A stretch of DNA of 64,000 nt, from positions 1 to 64,000 of the forward strand of contig NZ_KB899829.1 of NCBI RefSeq assembly GCF_000378425.1. Reading direction: 5' to 3'. The notes beneath the pieces are model-generated. The model searched no databases. It was given only the letters and a program-made list of their open reading frames with translations, and was not told the origin of the DNA. The stretch is from Cohnella laeviribosi DSM 21336 (GTDB taxonomy: Bacteria > Bacillota > Bacilli > Paenibacillales > Paenibacillaceae). The translations under genes were made by a program, and so were the position numbers. Every line of letters begins with the position of its first letter. Within the stretch, counting starts at the first letter, position 1. Below are positions 1 through 7,544 of the stretch, in pieces.

Positions 1-89
1 GAATTACGCTCGATGTTCAGTTTTCAAGGAGCAATCGCTTGGCCCGTAGGCCTTCGCTATCGCGTCGCCGTCATAACAGCGACTCGATT

Positions 90-119
90 AATATATCACA
101 ACTTCACATCCGATTGCAA
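90..119 (-). promoter_or_regulatory. rRNA operon promoter, proximal (sigma-A type)
   Basis: On the minus strand a -35 TTGCAA (114-119) and a -10 TATATT (90-95) are separated by 18 bases. It points out of the left edge. The sequence between it and the edge includes CTTGAAAACTGAAC (about 16-29 on the complement), a string common in Firmicutes rRNA leaders, so a 16S gene probably lies just outside the window. Confidence 0.6.
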
Positions 120-198
120 GAGGTTTTTTTGTTTTTGCACAATCAACCTCTGCGCACATTTGCGATGTTGTTTCGCCTCATTGCGAGGCGCGAGAGAT

Positions 199-227
199 AA
201 TTTATCATATCCCCCAACCCTAGTCAA
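199..227 (-). promoter_or_regulatory. rRNA operon promoter, distal (sigma-A type)
   Basis: Minus-strand -35 TTGACT (222-227), 17-base spacer, -10 TAAATT (199-204). Tandem with the proximal promoter about 110 bases downstream, the usual arrangement for rRNA operons. A short inverted repeat (CGCCTC/GAGGCG, 174-190) lies between the two promoters. Confidence 0.55.
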
Positions 228-267
228 CCCCTTTTTTTAAACTTTTTTTATTTTCCCTGCACGTCCT

Positions 268-489
268 TCAGTGCTGCGTTTTTAATCCCAGCGCGTAGCG
301 CGACAGCTCCCGCGGCGGCGCGATTCGCGCGTACATGCGAAAGATGATTTTGTAGCGTCTGGAGATGGCTTCCTTTATGGGGCCGTCCAAACGGCGGTCG
401 CTCATGTCGACCAGCATTTCGTCCATTTCTTTGCGCAGCAGATAGTCCAGTTCCTTGCATTCTTTGTCCGTAAACATCATTCCGAGCAT
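268..489 (-). CDS. conserved hypothetical protein, 73 aa
   Basis: Small charged, soluble-looking protein of unknown function, rich in Arg, Lys, Asp and Glu, with no signal peptide or membrane segment. It begins MLGMMFTDKE. An AGGAGG site sits 13 bases before the ATG at 489; ATG codons at residues 4 and 5 are other possible starts but would lie further from it. It is transcribed toward the rRNA operon and lies directly behind its promoters. I recognise no domain. Coding status rests on the ribosome binding site, position and natural amino-acid composition. Confidence 0.6.
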   Translation of the reverse strand: MLGMMFTDKECKELDYLLRKEMDEMLVDMSDRRLDGPIKEAISRRYKIIFRMYARIAPPRELSRYALGLKTQH

Positions 490-675
490 GGCGGCAATCG
501 AACCTCCTGTAAAGTCGCGGAATCGGCCGGAACGTTCGTGAACCTCTTGCCGGCGCGAGTGTTACTGTTATGCTCCATTTGGGCCGCGATTATAAGGGAG
601 TCGAACCTTTTTTTGCAGCGGCGAAGACGAGGTTGCCTTCATGCCTGGGCCCCATGTACCAGAAAAAGCCCGCCG

Positions 676-1362
676 TTAAGCGAGCTTCGAATTCGTGCTA
701 AGCCAATACGTCAAGGTGCTTTCGATAACCGCGGCCAGCAGAAGCAGGAGAACGATCGCAAGCAGCATCGGAACCGAACCTTTTAACGCAGCGACAAAAC
801 CGGTCCAAGGCTTATCTTTGCCAAGCAAGGCGCTCCACAAGCCTTTGACGGACATATACCCCAAGCGAATGCCGGTTCCGCAGGCCAGAAACAGCGCGAG
901 AAATTCGACGATACCATGCGGCAAAATCGATTTTGTGATGATGGGCCACACATTATGTCCCTGATCCGCAAGGCCGCCGAAAAGATAGCCCAGCAGCATT
1001 CCGTTCAGCACAAGCGTCGCGATGGGCATGATGCAAGCGAAAATCCCGAAATACATGGCTGCGACGACGCTTCGGATATTGTTCAAAAAAATCGTCTGGA
1101 AAAAGCTCAATTGCGGATTGGCGGAGCCGCTCGCCTCGGTGGCAAGCTTTTCGATCGCCTTCAGCTGTTCGTCGAGAAACGGCATCGGAGACTGGGAAGA
1201 ACCGCCGACGACTACGCTGGCGAAAAACAGCATAGCGGCGAACGCCACATACCGCCTGGTATCTTTCCACGTCTGCACAAGAGCTTTGCGGGTGAACAAA
1301 ACGATCCCTCCGGATGCAACGAATATAATAGCTGGCCAAGCATACATTGGATAGTAAAACAA
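676..1362 (-). CDS. SpoIIM-family (DUF95-like) membrane protein
   Basis: A 228-residue polytopic membrane protein with about five or six hydrophobic segments (roughly residues 8-25, 36-55, 97-130, 145-170, 192-215) and a conserved-looking GLADQGHNVWPII stretch with ILPHGIVEF after it. This pattern is typical of the stage II sporulation protein M superfamily. SpoIIM proper works in the mother-cell DMP complex during engulfment; this copy next to pdaB may be a paralogue rather than SpoIIM itself. The only extended start is TTG at 1362 with a weak purine-rich site, so the N terminus is uncertain (ATG at residue 6 is possible). It is divergent from pdaB with 37 bases between starts. Confidence 0.7.
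   Translation of the reverse strand: MFYYPMYAWPAIIFVASGGIVLFTRKALVQTWKDTRRYVAFAAMLFFASVVVGGSSQSPMPFLDEQLKAIEKLATEASGSANPQLSFFQTIFLNNIRSVVAAMYFGIFACIMPIATLVLNGMLLGYLFGGLADQGHNVWPIITKSILPHGIVEFLALFLACGTGIRLGYMSVKGLWSALLGKDKPWTGFVAALKGSVPMLLAIVLLLLLAAVIESTLTYWLSTNSKLA
1321..1348 (+). promoter_or_regulatory. possible sigma-E promoter for pdaB
   Basis: GAATATA (1321-1327), 13 bases, then CATACATT (1341-1348), close to the sigma-E consensus (KMATATT - about 14 - CATACAMT). The predicted start lies about 40 bases before the pdaB ATG. The element sits inside the 5' end of the divergent SpoIIM-family gene. Inference from consensus only. Confidence 0.4.
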
Positions 1363-1399
1363 GCCCTGCTGCGAACGATTTGAATCGGAAAGGAGCCGA

Positions 1400-2206
1400 A
1401 TGTCAGCTATGAATCATTTTTTCGTCTTTAACGGACGCCGCATCGCGCGAACCTTTTACCTCGTTCTTGCCGCTCTGCTGTCCGCCGGAATTGTATGGGT
1501 CGAAAGGGACAACATAAGCGTATTCGCCCCGCAGCCTCCCGCCGCCATTTACAACGTGCCGACCGATCGCAAAGTGGTGGCCCTTACTTTCGACATTAGC
1601 TGGGGAGACAAGAGAGCGGGACCCATCCTCGATGTACTAAAGGCCAAAGGCGTCCAAAACGCGACCTTCTTCCTGTCGTCACCCTGGAGCAAAACGCATC
1701 CCGACATCATCAAGCGCATCGTCGACGAAGGATACGAAATCGGCAGCCACGGCCACAAGCACGACAACTACAGCCAATACAGCGACGAGGAAATTCGCAA
1801 GCAAATCACTACCGCGCACGGCATTCTGACGGAATTAACCGGCAAGGCGCCGAACCTGATCCGGATGCCGAACGGGGATTTTGACAAACGGGTGCTGCAG
1901 ATCGCCGGAGATCTGGGTTATAAAGTCATTCAATGGGACACCGATTCGCTGGACTGGAAAAATCCCGGAGTAACCAACATCATCCAACGAGTCGTCACGC
2001 GCGCGCATCCGGGCGACATCATTTTGCTGCATGCCAGCGATTCCTGCAAGCAGACGCACGAAGCGCTGCCGGCGATTATCGATCAGCTCAGGGCCAAAGG
2101 CTATGAATTCGCCACCGTCTCGGAGCTGCTCAGCCAAACCGAAACGCAAGGCAAAACGGTCGAAGACCGTTCCGCCTGGTCCGAACTGGTGGCTCCTTCT
2201 TTTTAG
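1400..2206 (+). CDS. pdaB: sporulation polysaccharide deacetylase PdaB
   Basis: NodB-type polysaccharide deacetylase of 268 aa, needed in Bacillus for stable mature spores. An N-terminal membrane anchor (about residues 18-33) is followed by the NodB domain from about residue 57. Visible motifs are LTFDISWGD (62-70), where PdaB proteins differ from the usual TFDDGP, and the metal-binding SHGHKH (116-121). A late DIILLHASD motif is also present. AAAGGAG precedes the ATG at 1400 by four bases; the second ATG (residue 4) is also possible. It ends tail to tail with kbaA with a 4-base overlap, matching the kbaA-pdaB neighbourhood of B. subtilis. Confidence 0.93.
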   Translation: MSAMNHFFVFNGRRIARTFYLVLAALLSAGIVWVERDNISVFAPQPPAAIYNVPTDRKVVALTFDISWGDKRAGPILDVLKAKGVQNATFFLSSPWSKTHPDIIKRIVDEGYEIGSHGHKHDNYSQYSDEEIRKQITTAHGILTELTGKAPNLIRMPNGDFDKRVLQIAGDLGYKVIQWDTDSLDWKNPGVTNIIQRVVTRAHPGDIILLHASDSCKQTHEALPAIIDQLRAKGYEFATVSELLSQTETQGKTVEDRSAWSELVAPSF

Positions 2207-2814
2207 TTGACCTGGGCCGTCCGGTTCTCCGAAACCGTGTTGTCCAGAATGCGATGCAGCTTGAGAATTTGGTAAGCATTGCAAATGAACAAAGGAATCA
2301 GGTAAAAAATAAGCGAAGCAATGTTCTCCGAACGGAAGCTCGGCAGCGCCTCAACCGACGTTACCGCGATCATGAAGAACATCGTCGGAATATACGCCCC
2401 TGCGGTCGTCTCATGCGCCTTGCGCCAGGCGACGACCGCGGCGGCGGCGGTAAGCGCAAGCGGCAGCGCCCAGAACGTCGCGGCGGGAAAATCGCTGCCG
2501 TACGTCCAGTAGACAATTTCCACCAGAACGAACACGGTTACAAATCCTTGCGTCGCGACCCATAAATACGGGCGTTTGAAAATGCTCCGCGAAATGTAAT
2601 TGAGCATCAGATAGGCAAAAAAGCCCATATGGGCAAAAGCCCCGAACGACAATCCGGCAAGCGCCATCATGAACAGGTTGTACAGCCAACCTTTTGCCCC
2701 GACATCGCGAAATTCCAAATCCATAAGCTGCAGCGCGGCGCCGACGATCACCGCGGCGGCCGATCCGATCAGGATGCTGGTTCCGAACAACGACATCCAT
2801 TTACGCAAATTCAA
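2203..2814 (-). CDS. kbaA: KinB-signalling pathway activation protein KbaA
   Basis: Integral membrane protein of 203 aa with six hydrophobic helices (about 8-31, 45-71, 84-104, 114-133, 140-158, 165-184). KbaA in B. subtilis is needed for activity of the sporulation kinase KinB; the biochemical mechanism is not defined. Assignment rests on the multi-helix pattern, length and the conserved gerD-kbaA-pdaB order. The start is TTG at 2814 with AGGAGG seven bases upstream. Its stop codon overlaps the pdaB stop region by four bases on the opposite strand. Confidence 0.85.
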   Translation of the reverse strand: MNLRKWMSLFGTSILIGSAAAVIVGAALQLMDLEFRDVGAKGWLYNLFMMALAGLSFGAFAHMGFFAYLMLNYISRSIFKRPYLWVATQGFVTVFVLVEIVYWTYGSDFPAATFWALPLALTAAAAVVAWRKAHETTAGAYIPTMFFMIAVTSVEALPSFRSENIASLIFYLIPLFICNAYQILKLHRILDNTVSENRTAQVN

Positions 2815-2941
2815 CGTTGACCCTCCTAAACCTCGCTTCGGCCCTTAAGGCATCAATCCCATGTATAGCGGATTCGCTTCAGGCGAAAGTGCGCTTCCTT
2901 CCATTTTACCACGTTCAAGTTAAAAAGCCATGAATGCCCCC

Positions 2942-2971
2942 TTATATTCGGCCGATTCCTGTCGCATACTA
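2942..2971 (+). promoter_or_regulatory. probable sigma-G promoter for gerD
   Basis: TTATA (2942-2946), 18-base spacer, CATACTA (2965-2971). The -10 is the sigma-G consensus and the spacing is exactly right. The element lies 34 bases before the gerD ATG. gerD is a forespore (sigma-G) gene in Bacillus, which agrees with this site. Confidence 0.6.
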
Positions 2972-3004
2972 CATCCAGAATCCCAGCGAAGGGAGAACGT
3001 TTGT

Positions 3005-3679
3005 ATGCTTCATTGGCCAAATCGTTTATCCAAATTGCTTATTCTGCCCGTGCTGGCATTGATGCTTGTCTCCTGCGGCCAAGAATCCAGCGGCGGAGGC
3101 GAGCAGCTTACCTACAAGGACGTCAAATCCATGGTTATCGATATTCTAGGGTCTGCCGAAGGCCAGGAGGCGATCGCCAAAGGTTCTATGGCCAAATACG
3201 GCGCCAGCAGCCTGCATATGCAGTCGTTGACGCCGCAGGATCAGGAACAGGTTCGCATCGCCGTCAAAGACGTGCTCACTTCTCCGGAGTACGATAAAGT
3301 GCTGCAGGGCATTATGACCGATCCGAAATTCGCCGGAGAATTCGCCAAAACGATAAGCAAAGAAAACAAGCAGTTGCACAAAGATCTGCTGAAGGATCCC
3401 GGATATCAGAAGGAAATAATCACCATTCTTCAAAGCCCCGAAATGCAGAAAATCTTCGTCCAATCGACAAAAATGCCGGAATACCGTCAGCTCATGATGA
3501 ATGCGGTGCAAGAAGCGATACAGAATCCGCTTTTCAAGCTGGAAATCATGAAGATGCTGCAGACCGTCGTCAAGGAAGAGCTCAACCCGGACAAAAAAAA
3601 GCAAGCCGGAGGCGAAGGCGGCAACCAGGACGGCGAAAACCAATCGGACGGCGGCGGTGGTGAAAACAGCGAGCAGTAA
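3005..3679 (+). CDS. gerD: spore germination lipoprotein GerD
   Basis: Lipoprotein of 224 aa that organises germinant receptors into clusters at the spore inner membrane. A signal peptide (residues 1-23) ends in the lipobox LVSC with Cys24 as the lipidation site. The middle is a helical, repeat-like region built around EIMKMLQT, EIITILQS and DVLTSPEY units. The C-terminal tail (about 198-224) is low-complexity Gly/Gln/Asn/Asp. The ATG at 3005 was chosen because AAGGGAG lies nine bases upstream and the signal peptide begins there; a longer reading from 2930 would run across the sigma-G promoter. A strong terminator follows. Confidence 0.93.
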   Translation: MLHWPNRLSKLLILPVLALMLVSCGQESSGGGEQLTYKDVKSMVIDILGSAEGQEAIAKGSMAKYGASSLHMQSLTPQDQEQVRIAVKDVLTSPEYDKVLQGIMTDPKFAGEFAKTISKENKQLHKDLLKDPGYQKEIITILQSPEMQKIFVQSTKMPEYRQLMMNAVQEAIQNPLFKLEIMKMLQTVVKEELNPDKKKQAGGEGGNQDGENQSDGGGGENSEQ

Positions 3680-3716
3680 AGAAGCGGCGGCGTTTCTTCC
3701 GGCAGTTACGGGAACC

Positions 3717-3766
3717 GAAATGGGATTGTGCAGAGGTTGCTTCTGCTCCATCCCATTTCTTTTTTT
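3717..3766 (+). terminator. gerD terminator
   Basis: Nine-base stem GAAATGGGA/TCCCATTTC (3717-3725, 3751-3759) with an inner GCAGA/TCTGC hairpin, followed by a run of T (3759-3766). Confidence 0.85.
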
Positions 3767-3930
3767 AACCGTGCCGAACAGCTTGCCAACTACAGCCCCC
3801 GCTTCGGGGCATCGCCTGTGAGAACGGATTTTCGAATTGCTCCAAAAGTTATGATGAACGTAAAACAGCCCCATTTGCACATCCGTAGGTTAAAATGGAG
3901 TTGCAACACAACCATTTCAGAGCTACATGC

Positions 3931-4054
3931 AAAGGAGCTGCTTACGATAAAGGATACCACAAAATACGTCGGCTTGGATGTGCCGAAAGAAAAAATATCG
4001 GTTGCCATTGCCCTTACGCAGCTTCTTGGAGCGCATCCGGCGCGCAAAAAATGA
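3931..4054 (+). pseudogene. IS110-family transposase remnant (N-terminal fragment)
   Basis: After a good AAAGGAG site (3931-3937), a frame from 3947 reads IKDTTKYVGLDVPKEKISV, which matches the start of the DEDD RuvC-like domain of IS110-family transposases (first Asp in GLDV). The codon where the start should be is ATA, not ATG. Only about 24 residues resemble the family; the frame then reads LTQLLGAHPARKK and stops at 4054. No other IS110 sequence follows. This is a decayed insertion, not a gene. The unmutated family start is recalled, not searched. Confidence 0.65.
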
Positions 4055-4093
4055 ACCTCCAAAAACCCGCTTTTCCTGCGATTTTTGGAGGTT
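4046..4093 (-). terminator. salA terminator
   Basis: A perfect 12-base inverted repeat (AACCTCCAAAAA at 4054-4065, complement at 4082-4093) is followed on the minus strand by TTTTTT (4046-4051). It lies 45 bases past the salA stop. It abuts the end of the IS110 remnant, so it might alternatively derive from that element. Confidence 0.65.
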
Positions 4094-4137
4094 GAGTTAA
4101 ATCGTTTATCAGGGGACATCCCTGTTGCAGATATGCG

Positions 4138-5313
4138 TCAGCCTTTCGGACGCGAGGTCTTGGCGATCAGCTTGTCCGCCAGTTCCAGATACTGCTGGCC
4201 GGTTGGCGTGTTTTCTTTGAAAACGGTTGGGGAAAAATCCGGTTCGGACGGATGGTTGTCGGGCGCGCCCAGCGGAAATTGCGCCAGCAGTTCGGTACCG
4301 AGCGTCTCCGCCAGCTTGCCCCCGCCCCCGCGGCCGAACACGTACTCGCGCGTGCCGTCGGTTTTGCTCTCGTACCAGGACATGTTCTCGACTACGCCGA
4401 GAATTTCATGATTCGTCTTGATCGCCATCGCGCCGGCTCTCGCCGCCACGAACGCGGCGGTCGCATGCGGAGTCGTCACGATGATTTCCTTGCTTTGCGG
4501 GATCATCTGGTGGACATCAAGAGCAACGTCCCCCGTCCCCGGCGGCAAGTCGAGCAGCACGTAGTCCAGTTCGCCCCATTCGACGTCGGAAAAGAAGTTG
4601 CGCAGCATGCGCCCAAGCATCGGTCCCCGCCATACGACCGGGCTGTTGTCTTCCACAAAAAAGCCCATGGAAATGACTTTGACGCCAAATCGCTCGATCG
4701 GGCGAATCTTGTCTCCTTCCAGCTCCGGCCGTTCCTCGATTCCCATCATATCGGGAACGCTGAAGCCGTAGATGTCGCAGTCCATAAGGCCGACCCGCTT
4801 GCCGCGGCGCGCCAGCGCCACCGCCAGGTTGACGGTGACGGTCGACTTGCCTACGCCCCCTTTGCCGCTGGCGACGGCGATAAACTGAACCCCGTTCTCC
4901 GGGCGCAACAGCGGGTGCAGCTCCAGCCCCGCGCCGTGGCCCTTGGCCGGCGTTCCCTCGCTCTGGGCAGGCTTGCCGCCGGGCCGACCCTCCTGCCGGG
5001 CTGCGCCGCCCTCCCGGGCGTTGTTTGTCCCCGACGGGTTCAGCTTGGCCAACGCTTCCGTCTTTTCGTGTTCCGTCATCTCCCGGAATCGCACATGCAG
5101 TGCGCCGCCGTCTCCTTTATGGAACGCGTCGGCCAATTCCGCCTCCACTTGCCGGGATTGGGCCATGCTGTCGGGATGAAGCACAACGGTCAGCGAGACG
5201 TTGTCCCCCTTGACCATCACGTCCCGGATCAATCCCAGCGCAACCAACGGACGCTGCAGCGTCGGCTCGGCAACCGATTGCAGCCGCTCCAGTACGGTTT
5301 CTCTCGTAACCAT
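4138..5313 (-). CDS. salA: Mrp/NBP35-family P-loop ATPase SalA
   Basis: A 391-residue protein with an N-terminal MIP18/DUF59-like domain (about 3-80), a Gly/Ala/Pro-rich linker (about 95-135) and a deviant Walker A P-loop GKGGVGKST (150-158), then MDCDIYGFSVPDMMG. Mrp-type proteins carry Fe-S clusters or act as ATPases; SalA in B. subtilis regulates protease expression. The CxxC pair common in Mrp carriers, expected after VVENMSW, is replaced by residues YESKTDGTREY, so cluster carriage by that motif is unlikely. The start was set at 5313 because GGAGG lies nine bases upstream; an upstream ATG at 5349 is in frame. The salA-gerD neighbourhood matches B. subtilis. Confidence 0.9.
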   Translation of the reverse strand: MVTRETVLERLQSVAEPTLQRPLVALGLIRDVMVKGDNVSLTVVLHPDSMAQSRQVEAELADAFHKGDGGALHVRFREMTEHEKTEALAKLNPSGTNNAREGGAARQEGRPGGKPAQSEGTPAKGHGAGLELHPLLRPENGVQFIAVASGKGGVGKSTVTVNLAVALARRGKRVGLMDCDIYGFSVPDMMGIEERPELEGDKIRPIERFGVKVISMGFFVEDNSPVVWRGPMLGRMLRNFFSDVEWGELDYVLLDLPPGTGDVALDVHQMIPQSKEIIVTTPHATAAFVAARAGAMAIKTNHEILGVVENMSWYESKTDGTREYVFGRGGGGKLAETLGTELLAQFPLGAPDNHPSEPDFSPTVFKENTPTGQQYLELADKLIAKTSRPKG

Positions 5314-5376
5314 CCGTCCTTGCCTCCGCTTCTCGCATTTTTGATTCATACAGGATATTATAGCACAGCGGGCCGT

Positions 5377-6159
5377 TCAGCGCTTTCCGGTTTCTCCGCT
5401 GGCGTAGCGGAGAATGCCTCTGTAAAGGGCGGCGGCCACCTTCTTCTGGTAGTCCTCGTCCGCCAACAGTTTCGACTCGTCCGGATGGGACAGAAATCCG
5501 ACCTCCACCAACGCCGAGGGCATATCCAGCGCCTTGAGCAAGTAGACGCTCTCGTTTTTCAGCGGGGTCCGGTTCGTATTGGCGAGCGTTTCGCGAATTT
5601 CCCGCTGCAGCACCGCGGCCAACCGCTCGCTTTCCGGCAGCGCCGGATTAAAGAACGTTTGCGCCCCGGACCAGGCCGGAGACGGAATGCTGTTCAGATG
5701 AATGCTGAGCGCCAGATCCGCGTGTTTCTCCTTGATGGTTTGCACCCGGCGCTGAAGATCCTCCGTCTTTCGCCGCGAATAGCCTTTTACCTCCGATCCC
5801 GCCAAATCGTAATCGCCCTCGCGCGTCAGGACGACGAGCGCTCCCGCCTGCTGCAAATAATCGCGCAAATACAAAGCGATGGCCAAATTGATGTCCTTCT
5901 CGATGACCCCGTCCCTGCTGACCGCCCCGCCGTCAGCGCCGCCGTGGCCGGCGTCGAGCGCGATCACTTTGCCCGAAAGCGGAAGCGACCAGAACGACCA
6001 GGTCCGGGCGGCCGGAATCTCGCTCGACAGCACGACGACCGTCAGCGCGGTTAAGCCGAGCAGCGCCGCCAAACGAAGCAGCCCCTGGCGCGTGACCCAT
6101 ACGACGAAACCATAGCGTCTATTCGGTTTTCCCATGCGTTTAAAACGGTTCTTCAACAC
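5377..6159 (-). CDS. cwlD: germination-specific N-acetylmuramoyl-L-alanine amidase CwlD
   Basis: Amidase_3 family enzyme of 260 aa that removes peptide side chains from spore cortex peptidoglycan so that PdaA can form muramic-delta-lactam. A transmembrane anchor spans about residues 27-46. Zinc-ligand candidates are His72 (LDAGHGG), Glu87 and His154 (SIHLNS), with catalytic Glu219 (LVEVGF). The start is GTG at 6159, preceded by GGGGTGG. That ribosome binding site lies inside a long hairpin (6161-6213), and a sporulation-type promoter starts transcription within it; see the findings. ATG at residue 9 has no ribosome binding site. Confidence 0.93.
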   Translation of the reverse strand: MLKNRFKRMGKPNRRYGFVVWVTRQGLLRLAALLGLTALTVVVLSSEIPAARTWSFWSLPLSGKVIALDAGHGGADGGAVSRDGVIEKDINLAIALYLRDYLQQAGALVVLTREGDYDLAGSEVKGYSRRKTEDLQRRVQTIKEKHADLALSIHLNSIPSPAWSGAQTFFNPALPESERLAAVLQREIRETLANTNRTPLKNESVYLLKALDMPSALVEVGFLSHPDESKLLADEDYQKKVAAALYRGILRYASGETGKR

Positions 6160-6160
6160 A

Positions 6161-6213
6161 AATATCCACCCCGTCCCGATGTACGCTACATCATATGGGA
6201 CAAGGTGGACATT
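6161..6213 (-). promoter_or_regulatory. RBS-sequestering stem-loop upstream of cwlD
   Basis: Three nested complementary blocks: 6161-6170 with 6204-6213 (ten pairs including one G-U), 6173-6177 with 6197-6201, and 6179-6183 with 6187-6191. The 3' arm on the transcript contains the cwlD Shine-Dalgarno GGGGTGG next to the GTG start. The structure also lies between sat and cwlD. Confidence 0.6.
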
Positions 6214-6219
6214 TATTCA
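6190..6219 (-). promoter_or_regulatory. possible sigma-E (or sigma-G) promoter for cwlD
   Basis: On the minus strand TGAATAAA (6212-6219) is followed after 14 bases by CATATGAT (6190-6197), resembling sigma-E -35 and -10 elements; TGAATA also fits a sigma-G -35. cwlD of B. subtilis is sporulation-controlled. The predicted transcript would begin near 6183, inside the loop of the hairpin covering the cwlD ribosome binding site. Confidence 0.4.
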
Positions 6220-6243
6220 TGCTCTTTAAAGGAGCGCCTATGA

Positions 6244-7422
6244 TCAGATCGAATAGGATTTGCTCGCTTCCGCCATGCCTTCGATCAGAATTCGGGCGAC
6301 TTCCGGGCGGGAGAACTCAGGCGGCGGGCAAATGCCGTCGCGCAGCATGGCGCGGACTTTCGTGCCGGACAGCGTCAGATGGTCTTCTTTGCCGTGCGGG
6401 CACGTTTTGCTGGAGGCCATATTGCCGCATTTTTTGCAGAAAAAGCTGTGCTCGAAGAACAAAGGCGTAATGCCCAGCTCTTCGGCGGTAAACGTACGGA
6501 GCAAATCCTGCGCTTCATACGTGCCGTAGTAATCGCCTACGCCCGCGTGGTCGCGGCCGACGATAAAGTGCGTGCAGCCGTAGTTTTTGCGGACGATGGC
6601 GTGAAATACCGCCTCGCGCGGTCCCGCGTAGCGCATCGCCGCCGGAAACACGCCCAGAAATACGCGGTCCTTCGGATAATAATGTTCCAGCAGCGCCACA
6701 TAGCTCTTCATCCGGACGTCCGCCGGAACGTCGTCCGACTTGGTCTCGCCGACGAGCGGATTGAGGAACAGGGCGTCTACGATTTCCATGGCCGCCTTCT
6801 GGATATATTCGTGGGCGCGGTGAACCGGGTTGCGCGTCTGGAAGCCGACAACCGTTCTCCAGCCTTTCTCCGCGAAGATGCGGCGCGTTTCGGCCGGGTC
6901 GAAGTAATACTCGTTGAATTTCTCCGGCTGCGGGCGGTTCAGCACCCGGATCGGACCGCCCACATAGGTGTTCGGGCGATCGAACAGCTTTACGACGCCG
7001 GGATGTTCCAGGTCGTCGGTTTTGAACACTTGCACGGCTTCGTGCTTCTGATCGACTTGATAAATGCTTTCGATCTCGATCACGCCGTAGATGACGCCGT
7101 CGCTCTCGCCGACAAGCGCCGCTCTCTGCCCGACCTTCAGGGAGGCGGCCTGATCCGACGTTACGGCCAGCGTAATCGGGATGCTCCATACCGTTCCGTT
7201 CGCCAGGCGCATGTTGTTCACGACCGAGTTGTAGTCCTGCTCGTTCATGAAACCCGTCAGCGGACTGAAGGCGCCGACGCCAATCAGATCCATATCGGAA
7301 ATCGTCCAATTGTTAACCGGAATCTTGGCAAGACCTGCGGCCTCGCTCAGCAAAGCCTCGCGCTCAGCGCCTTCGGCCACCCGGTTCACCAATGTTCCGC
7401 CATGCGGTTGAATTGCGCTCAT
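6244..7422 (-). CDS. sat: sulfate adenylyltransferase (ATP sulfurylase)
   Basis: Catalyses ATP + sulfate to adenosine-5'-phosphosulfate (APS) and pyrophosphate, the first step of sulfate assimilation. At 392 aa it is the homo-oligomeric single-chain type. Nucleotide-binding motifs [10 protein letters not shown] (195-204) and GRDHAGVG (288-295) are intact. A CxxC...CxH cluster (C328, C331, C340, H342) may bind zinc, as in thermophile and Bacillus enzymes. Purine-rich GGAGAGGAAG precedes the ATG. It follows cysH by 122 bases on the same strand, so APS made here is the likely substrate of CysH. No APS kinase gene is nearby. Confidence 0.95.
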   Translation of the reverse strand: MSAIQPHGGTLVNRVAEGAEREALLSEAAGLAKIPVNNWTISDMDLIGVGAFSPLTGFMNEQDYNSVVNNMRLANGTVWSIPITLAVTSDQAASLKVGQRAALVGESDGVIYGVIEIESIYQVDQKHEAVQVFKTDDLEHPGVVKLFDRPNTYVGGPIRVLNRPQPEKFNEYYFDPAETRRIFAEKGWRTVVGFQTRNPVHRAHEYIQKAAMEIVDALFLNPLVGETKSDDVPADVRMKSYVALLEHYYPKDRVFLGVFPAAMRYAGPREAVFHAIVRKNYGCTHFIVGRDHAGVGDYYGTYEAQDLLRTFTAEELGITPLFFEHSFFCKKCGNMASSKTCPHGKEDHLTLSGTKVRAMLRDGICPPPEFSRPEVARILIEGMAEASKSYSI

Positions 7423-7441
7423 GCTTCTCTTCCTCTCCGTT

Positions 7442-7533
7442 AAAAAAGCCCGCCAGCCGGCCGACGGCCGCCCGCGTTCGCGATCGTGCCGTCCCGTCTC
7501 GCGAAAGCCTGCCGCCTGGCTGACTTCGGGCTT
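7442..7533 (-). promoter_or_regulatory. possible attenuator between cysH and sat
   Basis: In the minus transcript AAGCCCG (7527-7533) can pair with CGGGCTT (7446-7452), extended by CAGCC/GGCTG, with a run of T at 7442-7447 immediately after. The 74-base loop is long, so termination efficiency is doubtful. It could reduce or regulate read-through from cysH into sat. Confidence 0.3.
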
Positions 7534-7544
7534 CTGGATTCGTC

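Noticed and set aside
2930-3004. Longer GerD starting at 2930
   Set aside because: It would cover the sigma-G promoter and has no ribosome binding site; the signal peptide begins at 3005.
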